Below are positions 17,629 through 25,575 of a stretch of 64,000 nucleotides of DNA, one piece after another. Numbering within the stretch: the stretch's first letter is position 1; each line of letters begins with the position of its first letter. Source of the DNA: JAUIET01 sp045106985 (lineage in GTDB: Bacteria > Pseudomonadota > Gammaproteobacteria > Pseudomonadales > JAUIET01); assembly GCA_045106985.1 (NCBI GenBank), contig JBGCFQ010000011.1, positions 248,001 through 312,000 of the forward strand. Reading direction: 5' to 3'. Both the position numbers and the translations under genes were made by a program. The notes beneath the pieces were generated by a model, which had not been told where the DNA came from, made no database searches, and saw only the letters and a list, made by a program, of their open reading frames with translations.

Positions 17629-20163
17629 CTAGCTTCTAAGATCAACTAGGAGCTGTGTTGCGCGAGTGTGCTCGGCGGCAGAACTATCGGCAATAATTTC
17701 GTTCAGAACACGAATGGCTGCGTCAATATCATCAAGCTCGATATAGGCTTGCGCCGTTTCCAACGGACTTGCCGTTAATTCCGAGCCAAATCCTAGATCG
17801 TCATTTAGCAAAAGGTCCAGGTCTGAAACTTGATTTACGGCAGGCTCAACGTCCAAAGCTAGTTCGTCTGTTACATGCGCTTCAGCCTGAATTGGCTGAG
17901 AGTAATTGACGGCTGTCGCTGACGCTGCCGAAGTGAGAACAGCCTGATTGTCTCTGTCAGTGGCCGCCTTAGACGCTATCGGAGCTATTGGGTTCTCTCT
18001 TACCTTAGAACGACTTAGTGTAGCTACATCACCATCATCGCTATCGCCTTGATCTGAGGCCTCTTCTTCTTGCATGGACTCCTGCGGAGGACTCCAGGGT
18101 ATGGGTGCGCTGGCGTCAAATTCATCAGCGACATCATCAAGCATTGTTTCATTGGCATCAAGCATCCCTGTTATTCGCGAGGCGTCAGTCGCGAGTGTCT
18201 CGCTTACGCGCGCAATATCACTATCACTACGGTTGTTATCAGACGCGTCTTTTGGTTCGCTGTTAGCGTTCACAATAGTTTGTTTGGCGAGTTTCTGAGT
18301 CGATACTGGAATAGATACCGATATCGAGACAGACGGAGCGGCCGCAGCTGTGTGTCGCGATTTGGCAACAGGCTGTGCAGCGGTCGACTGTTCTTTGCCA
18401 CTCACTTCGCTCTTAGCGTTGGCTGCAGTCTGGATTACAGCTTTTCCTGGGGCCACACCTGCAGCTATTACCTTATCCTTCACAATCAGCGATTTATCGG
18501 TATTGTCATTCGCCGCCTTCGCCACCGTATTCAACTTAGTCTTAGTTTGCTGGTTTGGCGCAGTCGTGGATGTGACCGATGTCTTAGAGAGCGATACAGG
18601 CTGGGTGGTTGGCTCAGCTATCGATTTGTATTTGATGCTGCTCTTAGTGCTAGGCCTAGTAGTAGTCGATTTAGTAGTAGTCAACTTAGTGATGCTTGGC
18701 TGAGCAGTGCTCAGCTTACTAGCGGTCGATTTGGCGACTGCATCGGCTTTCTCTTGCATAGCCATTTCTTCCGACAGTGGATCATAGGCTATTGCTTCAG
18801 CGCGGCTATTGCGCCATCTTGAAAGTGTCAAAAAACTCAAAACAGATGCAAAAAAGGCGATTAAAGCTAATGAAAACCTGCTTAACCAAGGCTGCGTGGC
18901 GGCTTCCTCAGGTGCGAGGTCTTTAGCCTCAAGTCTTTCGCGTTCAAATCTACTGTCCGCTTGCTCTGAACCACTATTATGCTCTTGCGCCTTGGACTGG
19001 CCTGAACTCTCATTGCTAGCGGGAATATTGCTTTCCAAAACGGAAACTGCCTGAAGCATTCGTGCTAATTCCGAATTCTTCAGCTCGATTGTATGACTTA
19101 GATCTGCAACTGTCAGATTGAGCGCTTCGATTTCGGTGAGATGCCCATTTATAATTCCATTGGCATCTTCAAGACGTTCCAACACATTGTCTAATCGCCG
19201 ACCCAAGTCGGTGCGGCTGCCCTTGAAATTTTTACTTTGCACTTTCTTACCTCGTGAATTGGTACTGACTGGCAATTCGGATTGATCACTGGAACCAAGC
19301 CTCAAAATGCCACGCTGTGAAGTTGGTGGCTCGGCTGGTTTGGGGGTTACACTCTCTCTTTCCGCAATGCCTGCTCTCAGCGTCTCCAATGCTACGGTGC
19401 GCCGTGCCTCGGAACGTTCAATGCTGTTTATTTCTGAAGAATCCGGCACTTTGAGAAGCTGCCCCATTTCTAGCTCGGAGAACAAGCCATCAACAAAAAC
19501 GTCGGAGTTTTTGTTGGCAATCGCTACCATCATTTGATCAACACTAACGGTATTCGCCGGGCGTAAACTCACAGCGACATCACTCAAACTCTGACCCGAT
19601 GCCACGCGCCGCTCGCTGGGCTTAGAGGCACCGTCATCTACGTTCCACACTTTGGCTGAATCTATGTCTTGCATTGATTCGGTGGATTCTGCTTCCAGCA
19701 TTTCCAATTCTCCCTGGGCTACTTCATAAATTAAGGCGTTCTCGTCTATCAAAAACTGTTCCGGCGGTTCTGATAGCAACAATGTGTACTTTTGCACAAC
19801 GGCTCCGCCCACCCATTGGGCGCGCAATGCCAGGTTTATTTGGGCGCCGTCAACTGGCTTGCTGGTGCTGAGATGAACAACCCATTTGCCTGATGGCAGT
19901 CGGCTCACTTCAGTACTTAAGCTAGTGACAAGTCCTCTGCGCTCTAAACCAAGACGTGCATATTCTGCAACGCTCGCAGGCTCGACTAGAATCAAAGATT
20001 CATTGCCTACCTCTACACCTAACAATTCTATCGTTGCTTCAAGTGGTTCATCGATATACGAGCGATATTGAACCCCTCCCAAACTAAAAGCCATAGAGTT
20101 GAGGCTTACAACCCCACAGAGTAAACCGGAGAGTCGAATGCCTTGTTTTAGCATTGGGTCCAT
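17629..20163 (-). CDS. fimV: FimV-like polar hub protein
   Basis: This 844-residue protein has the FimV plan. A signal peptide is followed by the conserved periplasmic FimV N-terminal domain (FSLGGVQYRSYIDEPLEATI, about residues 26-150), a LysM-type peptidoglycan-binding segment at about 185-238, a coiled coil at about 320-370, one transmembrane helix at about 423-447 and a long cytoplasmic part. The cytoplasmic part includes a Thr/Ser/Lys repeat-rich linker at about 470-580 and the C-terminal FimV TPR motif, ETAQAYIELDDIDAAIRVLNEI, at the end. In Pseudomonas and Vibrio FimV organises the cell pole and supports type IV pili. Its presence about 5 kb from the pilus locus fits that role. Starts at 20163 and 20154 are both possible. 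The TRU A/asd neighbours often seen with fimV are absent. Confidence 0.88.
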   Translation of the reverse strand: MDPMLKQGIRLSGLLCGVVSLNSMAFSLGGVQYRSYIDEPLEATIELLGVEVGNESLILVEPASVAEYARLGLERRGLVTSLSTEVSRLPSGKWVVHLSTSKPVDGAQINLALRAQWVGGAVVQKYTLLLSEPPEQFLIDENALIYEVAQGELEMLEAESTESMQDIDSAKVWNVDDGASKPSERRVASGQSLSDVAVSLRPANTVSVDQMMVAIANKNSDVFVDGLFSELEMGQLLKVPDSSEINSIERSEARRTVALETLRAGIAERESVTPKPAEPPTSQRGILRLGSSDQSELPVSTNSRGKKVQSKNFKGSRTDLGRRLDNVLERLEDANGIINGHLTEIEALNLTVADLSHTIELKNSELARMLQAVSVLESNIPASNESSGQSKAQEHNSGSEQADSRFERERLEAKDLAPEEAATQPWLSRFSLALIAFFASVLSFLTLSRWRNSRAEAIAYDPLSEEMAMQEKADAVAKSTASKLSTAQPSITKLTTTKSTTTRPSTKSSIKYKSIAEPTTQPVSLSKTSVTSTTAPNQQTKTKLNTVAKAANDNTDKSLIVKDKVIAAGVAPGKAVIQTAANAKSEVSGKEQSTAAQPVAKSRHTAAAAPSVSISVSIPVSTQKLAKQTIVNANSEPKDASDNNRSDSDIARVSETLATDASRITGMLDANETMLDDVADEFDASAPIPWSPPQESMQEEEASDQGDSDDGDVATLSRSKVRENPIAPIASKAATDRDNQAVLTSAASATAVNYSQPIQAEAHVTDELALDVEPAVNQVSDLDLLLNDDLGFGSELTASPLETAQAYIELDDIDAAIRVLNEIIADSSAAEHTRATQLLVDLRS

Positions 20164-20316
20164 TCGTAAGATCTATACCATACCCAATTTACGGTATGCC
20201 CCTTAGACGTTGAGTGAGTCGCTATGCGCACTCTTCCCGAATGCTGTATTTATTCTTTCTCTATAACGTTGACTAAGTATGGTTCAGATTGTGGTTTTCG
20301 CCACCGTTTGTCGGTT

Positions 20317-21273
20317 TCAGCGAAAAGAAACCTTTGCGGATAAGGTCTTGCGCTCTTTTTGATCAATCAAGCCCAAATAGTGAACGCTTATTTCTCTAGC
20401 GGCATTTTCAGGTAACGAACTGATAGCAATCGGCTTGCTGTATGCACCTAGGCTAATTTGATCACCCGCCTGCAACTGCTCGCCTTGTGCATGCAGGCGC
20501 GACATAAGAAACAAGATGGCCGCATACGGGTGACCCATTAACGAAGAGCCCCCGGATGTTGCCAACACCTTCCCTGTGGCATCGCGCAGCTCTACAGTCA
20601 TAGCGGCCAGTGAATTCATAAGGCGCTCTTTGCCAATCTTGCTTTGACTACTGCTGGTACTGTTGCCTACCACCCCAAGGTACGCACCGGAGTTAGTGGC
20701 AACAAAACGAGCGGCCATGTCGTTTCTCATCGGCAGCAAAAGATCCGGTATTTCCATATAGGCGCTTACAGATCTTATGTGTTGAGCTACCTCCTCCACC
20801 GTTTTCGCCCTATTGACAGCAACTGACTCAATCGTAGCTAGCAAATCAGCCTCTACCGCGATTAGTTGGGCCTGTTTCTTGGAAAGTACACTGCCACTCG
20901 CGATCAAGGCGTCAGAAAACAATACTCCGGTAACTGGGCTGGGAGCACCGAGTAACTTTTGCGCCCCCACACTCCCTAACGCAACCTTATAACCAACTAC
21001 CGGCTGAGCGTTGCTTCGTTCCTCAATGTACTCGGCTTGCAAGCTGTATGCATCAGAGAGCCCACGCGGCTCACCTAAGTTACATCTGGCTGTTTCCCAA
21101 AGCTCCTGACTGCCGCTGCTATTTCTATACGCGAGAAAGGATTTTGCAAATTCCTTAGTAGAGCACGAGCTAGCCGTAGCCAGACGCGAACTCGATGCGC
21201 GGTCAGTAGCGCAGCTAGCCAAAGTAGAGACTAAAAGAAAACTGTATAACAGTAGGGTGAGTAATTGGCGCAT
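20317..21273 (-). CDS. lipoprotein with FAH/2-keto-4-pentenoate hydratase fold
   Basis: This 318-residue protein begins with a lipoprotein signal, hydrophobic to LASC with Cys at residue 21 and Ala at +2, which would send it to the outer membrane. The rest resembles the MhpD-like hydratase branch of the fumarylacetoacetate hydrolase family. GYKVALGS, GAPSPVTGVLF and VEADLLATI match the sites where cytoplasmic enzymes read GYKxGxT, PxxGxL and the metal-binding ExE. In this copy the metal site reads V-E-A-D, so one ligand differs. Cytoplasmic hydratases of this family normally have no signal peptide, so an exported member is unusual. The reaction is unknown. It lies 35 bases downstream of the deacetylase-like gene on the same strand. 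Confidence 0.65.
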   Translation of the reverse strand: MRQLLTLLLYSFLLVSTLASCATDRASSSRLATASSCSTKEFAKSFLAYRNSSGSQELWETARCNLGEPRGLSDAYSLQAEYIEERSNAQPVVGYKVALGSVGAQKLLGAPSPVTGVLFSDALIASGSVLSKKQAQLIAVEADLLATIESVAVNRAKTVEEVAQHIRSVSAYMEIPDLLLPMRNDMAARFVATNSGAYLGVVGNSTSSSQSKIGKERLMNSLAAMTVELRDATGKVLATSGGSSLMGHPYAAILFLMSRLHAQGEQLQAGDQISLGAYSKPIAISSLPENAAREISVHYLGLIDQKERKTLSAKVSFR

Positions 21274-21308
21274 CTTTTATCCTTGCCTAGCCGATTTAGA
21301 GTGTTGGC

Positions 21309-22253
21309 TTACAGGCCCGCTAACTTACGAACAAACTCGGTTGTAGATCGGGCAGTAGCATTTAGGTCATAGCCACCTTCAAGCATTGAAACCAATCGAC
21401 CGCCAGCATAACGATCAGCCCATTCGGTACACTTAGTTCCCAGCCAAGCGTAGTCCGCATCAGTAAGGTTTAGGCCGCCTAGCGGGTCATCTATGTGCGC
21501 GTCAAATCCGGCTGAAACAAAAATTATGTCTGGCCGATGTTCATTCAACGCAGCTTCCCAGTCACGCTCTATTGCGCTGCGAAATGCAGCCGAATGCGTA
21601 CCAGCTTCCAAAGGCGTTAGCACTATATTGGGCAAGTCCACTTGGTCAAAACGACCAGGATAAAATGGCCACTGAAAGCTTGAACAAACGAGCACCTCTG
21701 GCTTGTCTGCAAATATTTCTACAGTGCCGTTTCCATGGTGTACATCAAAGTCCAAAATCGCAACTCTGGCGACACCGGACGCCAACGCTCTATGCGCCGC
21801 AAGCGCTATAGAATTGAACATGCAAAAGCCCATTGAAACCGCAGTCTCGGCATGATGCCCTGGTGGGCGCACTGCGCAAAAAGCGTTTTTAAACTCTCCT
21901 GCCAAAACACGCTCAGTCGCGTTAACGCCAGCGCCAGCCGCCAAACGAGCAGCTTGTAAGCTATGCGGATTCATCCGCGTATCCGGATCCAACGCTATAA
22001 TTCCTTCACTAGGCGCTTTTTCAAAAATAGCACTCACGTAGTGTTTAGGGTGGGCGGTATACAGACCAGCAAGGTCAAGTTCGGGGGCCAATGCCCTTAT
22101 AAGCCGACCCTCCCAGTCAACGACTTGTACTGCGGTATTTATCGTGCTTAGTCGCGCAGGAGATTCAGGATGAGTGTCGCCCATATCATGTAATTCGCAG
22201 TCCGGGTGACTCAGGTACAAAGTGCTATTGGTACTGACTGTCATTATGTTCAC
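21309..22253 (-). CDS. histone-deacetylase-family amidohydrolase
   Basis: This 314-residue cytoplasmic protein belongs to the arginase/deacetylase superfamily, the bacterial class II HDAC-like group that removes acetyl groups from polyamines, lysines or small amides. The start LSHPDCELHDMGDTHPESPARL is typical. The catalytic core has RPPGHHAE, with the paired His, then ILDFDVHHGNGT, which supplies the zinc-binding Asp and His, and SAGFDAHIDDPLGG, which supplies the third zinc ligand. LEGGYD near the end carries the conserved Gly-Gly-Tyr. All metal and catalytic residues are in place. An AGGTAGGTG site just before the first ATG supports that start. It is divergent from the exported NADP-dependent gene. 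The substrate cannot be predicted. Confidence 0.9.
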   Translation of the reverse strand: MNIMTVSTNSTLYLSHPDCELHDMGDTHPESPARLSTINTAVQVVDWEGRLIRALAPELDLAGLYTAHPKHYVSAIFEKAPSEGIIALDPDTRMNPHSLQAARLAAGAGVNATERVLAGEFKNAFCAVRPPGHHAETAVSMGFCMFNSIALAAHRALASGVARVAILDFDVHHGNGTVEIFADKPEVLVCSSFQWPFYPGRFDQVDLPNIVLTPLEAGTHSAAFRSAIERDWEAALNEHRPDIIFVSAGFDAHIDDPLGGLNLTDADYAWLGTKCTEWADRYAGGRLVSMLEGGYDLNATARSTTEFVRKLAGL

Positions 22254-22451
22254 CTACCTAAGTAATTTTTCTCACTGATGAGCCTCTGATTCTGGGCGCC
22301 CTCTTTTATGGCCCGTAAAGTAATTAGCCATTAACATTAGACCACTTTAGGTCATTAATGAGAATGGCCATAGTCGCTGTATTCCGCTCTTAGCGCTGGT
22401 CAACACGAGCAATTGCTTGAATTGGATTTGTGGCTGACAGCCTTCATTACG

Positions 22452-22469
22452 GTATAGTAGTTACTATAC
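22452..22469. promoter_or_regulatory. perfect inverted repeat, probable operator
   Basis: Two perfect 8-base arms, GTATAGTA and TACTATAC, are separated by GT in the divergent intergenic region. The palindrome begins 46 bases before the ATG of the NADP-binding gene at 22498 and is rich in TATA-like hexamers, so it may overlap a promoter. TATAGTA/TACTATA arms resemble operators of HxlR- and MarR-type redox regulators that control oxidoreductases, but no regulator gene is adjacent. The regulatory role is an inference from symmetry and position. Confidence 0.5.
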
Positions 22470-22497
22470 GAATCGTTTTATCCTAGAGGCATTTGCA

Positions 22498-23346
22498 ATG
22501 CAAAATCATTTCATCTTTTGCGCGTTTATTTTTCTCTTCGCGTGGCATTCGCCAATAATGAGCGATCAGACGAAACAGAGTGAGACATCTCCATTAGTAG
22601 CGATTATAGGCACCGGAGACATGGGTAACTCATTGGGCCCAAAGCTGATTGATGCAGGCTACTCTGTCATCTATGGAAGTCGGCGCCCTGACGAAAAAAA
22701 GGTACTAGATTTAGTGGCTACCGGCAAAGGCAAAGCAAGATCCGGTAGTCAGGCAGCAGCCGCCAAGCTTGCCAACATTGTTCTTTTGACTGTGCCCTGG
22801 CCAGCAATGAAAACGGTAGCCCAAAACCTGGGCAGCCTGCGTGGCAAAATAGTAATCGATGCTTCTTTGCCTTACCAGAGAGCTGAAGACGGTTATATGG
22901 AGAGCAGCGTCGCCACCTCAAGCGGCGAAATGATACAAACATGGAACCCAGGCGCACTGGTGGTAAAGGTAGGCTTTCCAGGTTCTTTTCTGATAGATAA
23001 TCCAGTCGCGATGGGTGAGCGAGTCTCAGCATTGATTGCCGCGGACGATTCCAATGCTAAAGAAACAGTTGCCACAATCATTGAGGCGATAGGCATTCGA
23101 CCATTTGACGCGGGGCCGCTGCGGCATGCCCGCTATATAGAAGCTATGGGAATGCTGTACATGGTGCCTCTGGCCCAAGGCAAGGACGAAGGATGGGAGT
23201 TCTTTGTGCGCAGCAATTCATTTTGGCCCTGTCGCTCGCATGGCGCATTAATATCACCCATTATTGCCAACGGTAAACCCTTAGCAGAATTTCCAAAACC
23301 TAACGAGTTACCGATAGACTGCGAACAACAACCTATATGGCCCTAG
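22498..23346 (+). CDS. exported NADP-binding oxidoreductase (F420-reductase-like)
   Basis: This 282-residue protein contains a Rossmann fold beginning VAIIGTGDMGNSLGPKL at about residue 34, with the GxGxxG motif. GSRRP after the second strand is a pattern that favours NADPH. It belongs to the F420-dependent NADP reductase/pyrroline-carboxylate reductase-like group (PF03807-type). The first 21 residues are a hydrophobic signal-like sequence, which is unusual for a nucleotide-cofactor enzyme. An internal start at Met21 would give a cytoplasmic form, but the AGAGG site 8 bases before the first ATG supports the longer protein. The following GNAT gene is 34 bases away. The substrate is unknown. 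Confidence 0.72.
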   Translation: MQNHFIFCAFIFLFAWHSPIMSDQTKQSETSPLVAIIGTGDMGNSLGPKLIDAGYSVIYGSRRPDEKKVLDLVATGKGKARSGSQAAAAKLANIVLLTVPWPAMKTVAQNLGSLRGKIVIDASLPYQRAEDGYMESSVATSSGEMIQTWNPGALVVKVGFPGSFLIDNPVAMGERVSALIAADDSNAKETVATIIEAIGIRPFDAGPLRHARYIEAMGMLYMVPLAQGKDEGWEFFVRSNSFWPCRSHGALISPIIANGKPLAEFPKPNELPIDCEQQPIWP

Positions 23347-23380
23347 TAAATGAGTGTTGTTTTAATTTGAAGCGAAACTG

Positions 23381-24124
23381 ATGATTACCGAATTACTTGA
23401 AGATCAAATACTCAGCGAGCCTGACCCAGTAACAGGTCTACCCATAGGGCCTAAAGTTACGCGGAATGCTGCAAACCTGGCCCCTAAGCGTATCGTGCTT
23501 CAGGGCCAGTACTGTCGCCTTGAGCCAATAGATGTAGATCAGCATAGCCGCGACCTTTTCAATGCCTCGACGTCAGGGGACGCCCAGAGTCGGTTCCAAT
23601 ATCTACCAGAGCCTCCCCCGGCCTCGTTGGAAGCAATGCGAGGTTGGACAACCACGGCGGCTCAATCAACTGACCCGCTATTCTTTGCCGTTATAGACAA
23701 CGCGACCGGAAGGGTTGGCGGCCGGCAATCTCTGCTCAACATTGCCCCAGCCCACAAGAGTGTCGAGATTGGCCACATATATTGGGGACCTGATATAGCG
23801 GGTACGCGGATAGCTACCGAGGCTAATTATTTATTCGCTACGTACGTTTTCGAAACGCTGCGCTACAACCGCTATGAGTGGAAATGCAATGCGCTCAACA
23901 TGCCGTCAAGAAAAGCGGCACTTAGATTCGGCTTTACCTATGAGGGTCACTTTCGCCGCGCTCTTATTGTTCGCGGCCGAATACGGGATACGTCCTGGTT
24001 TTCGATAATCAGTGACGAATGGCCCAGACTAAAGGCTGCTTATGATCAGTGGTTGGATGCTAGTAACTTTGACGAAAATGGCTTACAAAAAATTAGGCTT
24101 AGTGATATGACAGCTAGCTCATAG
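23381..24124 (+). CDS. GNAT-family acetyltransferase (RimJ/RimL-like)
   Basis: This 247-residue protein is a GCN5-related N-acetyltransferase of the RimJ/RimL-type. Residues 39-60 (LQGQYCRLEPIDVDQHSRDLF) open the domain. GHIYWGPDIAGTRIATEANYLF carries the acetyl-CoA-binding loop in a variant form. YEWKCNALNMPSRKAALRFGFTYEGHFRRA near the end is the characteristic segment with the Asn and the RxGF that follow the CoA site. The substrate may be a protein N-terminus or a small amine. It lies directly upstream of the dioxygenase gene on the same strand, with the two plus-strand neighbours in a likely transcription unit. Confidence 0.85.
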   Translation: MITELLEDQILSEPDPVTGLPIGPKVTRNAANLAPKRIVLQGQYCRLEPIDVDQHSRDLFNASTSGDAQSRFQYLPEPPPASLEAMRGWTTTAAQSTDPLFFAVIDNATGRVGGRQSLLNIAPAHKSVEIGHIYWGPDIAGTRIATEANYLFATYVFETLRYNRYEWKCNALNMPSRKAALRFGFTYEGHFRRALIVRGRIRDTSWFSIISDEWPRLKAAYDQWLDASNFDENGLQKIRLSDMTASS

Positions 24125-24195
24125 TCTTGACAATTTCAGTACAGATCGACGATTATGCGCGGCCAAAAAATGCTCTTTCTAATTCAAGGGTTCTT

Positions 24196-25308
24196 ATGCA
24201 GCTTAATAGCATTGACGTAATTAATGGCGGCCTTAATACAGAATGGAATGGTGGAGCTACACGACATTTTGATGCTTTTTGGTTGCGTGACCATTGTGAT
24301 GACGCACAAAGCCTTGATCAACAAACCAAACAGCGCCAGGTAGATACTTTTGATATTGATCCTTCTATTTCAATATTAAAAGCATCGCTGATTTCCACGC
24401 CAGAACGCGTAGAGCTTGAATGGTCTGATAATACCTCTAATGCTATTACAGTTGAACGCTTAGCCAGCGTAGTAGCCCACAGTAACCACGGCAAAGACTT
24501 GACGCTATGGCAGCACGGCAACCTACCTAGCACATTGCCAAGCATTGACTACGAACATGTTCTTGCCAGTGATAAGGGCGTACTCGAATGGTTGGAATTG
24601 ATTGAAAAATTCGGGTTCGCAGTGGTCACCGATACCAAGCCCACAGAAGACGGCGCAGAGAAGCTAGGCGATCGAATAAACTTAGCTCAACGAACAATTT
24701 TTGGCACATACTGGCCCTTGTCTGCTGAGCTGAGCGAGCATGATGACTCGGCATACTCAACCTCAGCATTATTGCCGCATACAGATGGCACCTACTATCA
24801 CAATGCTGCTGGGCTGCAGATGTTTAACTGTTTGGAGTTTTATGGCAGCGGTGGTGAAAGTGTTCTAGTTGACGGCTTTGCTATTGCGCATGCCATGCGC
24901 GAAGAGTGCCCGGAGCATTTTCACACCTTGTGCACTGTATCGGTGCCAGGACTCTATCTGGAACCCGGTGTTCACCTACAAGCTGAGCGCCCGGCGATAC
25001 AACTTGATCGCCATGGCGAAGTGCAACAAATCTCTTTCAATAACTATGACCGAGCGCCAATGCTATTGGACAACAACAAAGAGATGACCGCGTTTTACTC
25101 AGCCTACGCTGAATTCAATCGCCGTAGCTGCGACCAAAGACATTGGCTGAAAATTCCATTACGACGGGGCACAGCGCTGATTTTTAACAACTGGCGCTGT
25201 CTACATGGTCGCATGGGGTACACAGGTAAACGAGTATTCTATGGCTGCTACCATGACAAAGCCGATTTCGACAGCCGACTAAGAACACTGCGGGTCTCTG
25301 TGCAGTGA
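24196..25308 (+). CDS. gamma-butyrobetaine hydroxylase-like 2OG dioxygenase
   Basis: This protein has the two-domain plan of the gamma-butyrobetaine/trimethyllysine hydroxylase family. An N-terminal DUF971-like domain includes FDAFWLRDHCDDAQS, with its zinc-type His and Cys. The C-terminal TauD-like dioxygenase domain holds the iron ligands in HTDGTYYH (His and Asp) and CLHGRMGY (distal His), with an Arg near the end that binds 2-oxoglutarate. These enzymes hydroxylate gamma-butyrobetaine in carnitine synthesis or act on related betaines, so the exact substrate is uncertain. I place the start at ATG 24196 because AAGGG lies 5 bases ahead. A TTG at 24127 would add 23 residues. The end overlaps the Rof-like gene in a GTGA junction. 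Confidence 0.85.
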   Translation: MQLNSIDVINGGLNTEWNGGATRHFDAFWLRDHCDDAQSLDQQTKQRQVDTFDIDPSISILKASLISTPERVELEWSDNTSNAITVERLASVVAHSNHGKDLTLWQHGNLPSTLPSIDYEHVLASDKGVLEWLELIEKFGFAVVTDTKPTEDGAEKLGDRINLAQRTIFGTYWPLSAELSEHDDSAYSTSALLPHTDGTYYHNAAGLQMFNCLEFYGSGGESVLVDGFAIAHAMREECPEHFHTLCTVSVPGLYLEPGVHLQAERPAIQLDRHGEVQQISFNNYDRAPMLLDNNKEMTAFYSAYAEFNRRSCDQRHWLKIPLRRGTALIFNNWRCLHGRMGYTGKRVFYGCYHDKADFDSRLRTLRVSVQ

Positions 25309-25550
25309 TAAGTTGCGACCAGCAGGATTATATCGAGATAGTCTGCCTCTACAATTACCCGATTAGCCTAACCTTAAAAAATGGCGACATCTTTGCAGGT
25401 ATAGCAATAAACACTCAAAATAATGAGCATAGAGAGGAATGCATAGAAATAGACTCTCAGGGAGAACACCTATTGATCGCCCTGGAGTCGATTTCGGAAA
25501 TGGAAGTAAACGTAGCAAACCCGCACGTACAGCTGGTTGAGTTTTCTTAG
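25305..25550 (+). CDS. rof: Rho-binding antiterminator, Rof/YaeO-like
   Basis: This 81-residue protein starts at a GTG in a GTGA overlap with the stop of the dioxygenase gene. It matches the Rof family, small proteins that bind transcription terminator Rho and reduce its activity. The opening ISCDQQDYIEIVCLY and LTLKNGDIFAGIAINT correspond to the family's ISCxxYDxIExxC and LxLKxGxxxxGxAxDT, with the C-terminal NPHVQL also typical. The domain is an Sm-like small beta barrel. It acts in the cytoplasm. Translational coupling to a metabolic gene is unusual for Rof, which is often alone. There is no ribosome binding site of its own. Confidence 0.78.
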   Translation: MISCDQQDYIEIVCLYNYPISLTLKNGDIFAGIAINTQNNEHREECIEIDSQGEHLLIALESISEMEVNVANPHVQLVEFS

Positions 25551-25575
25551 CGGGTTTATCCAACGAACACCTCGC

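Noticed and set aside
18070..18822. A long open frame of about 250 codons on the strand opposite the FimV-like gene
   Set aside because: It lies over the Thr/Ser repeat linker of FimV, whose codons avoid stops on the other strand. It has no start signal, no domain and no sensible composition.
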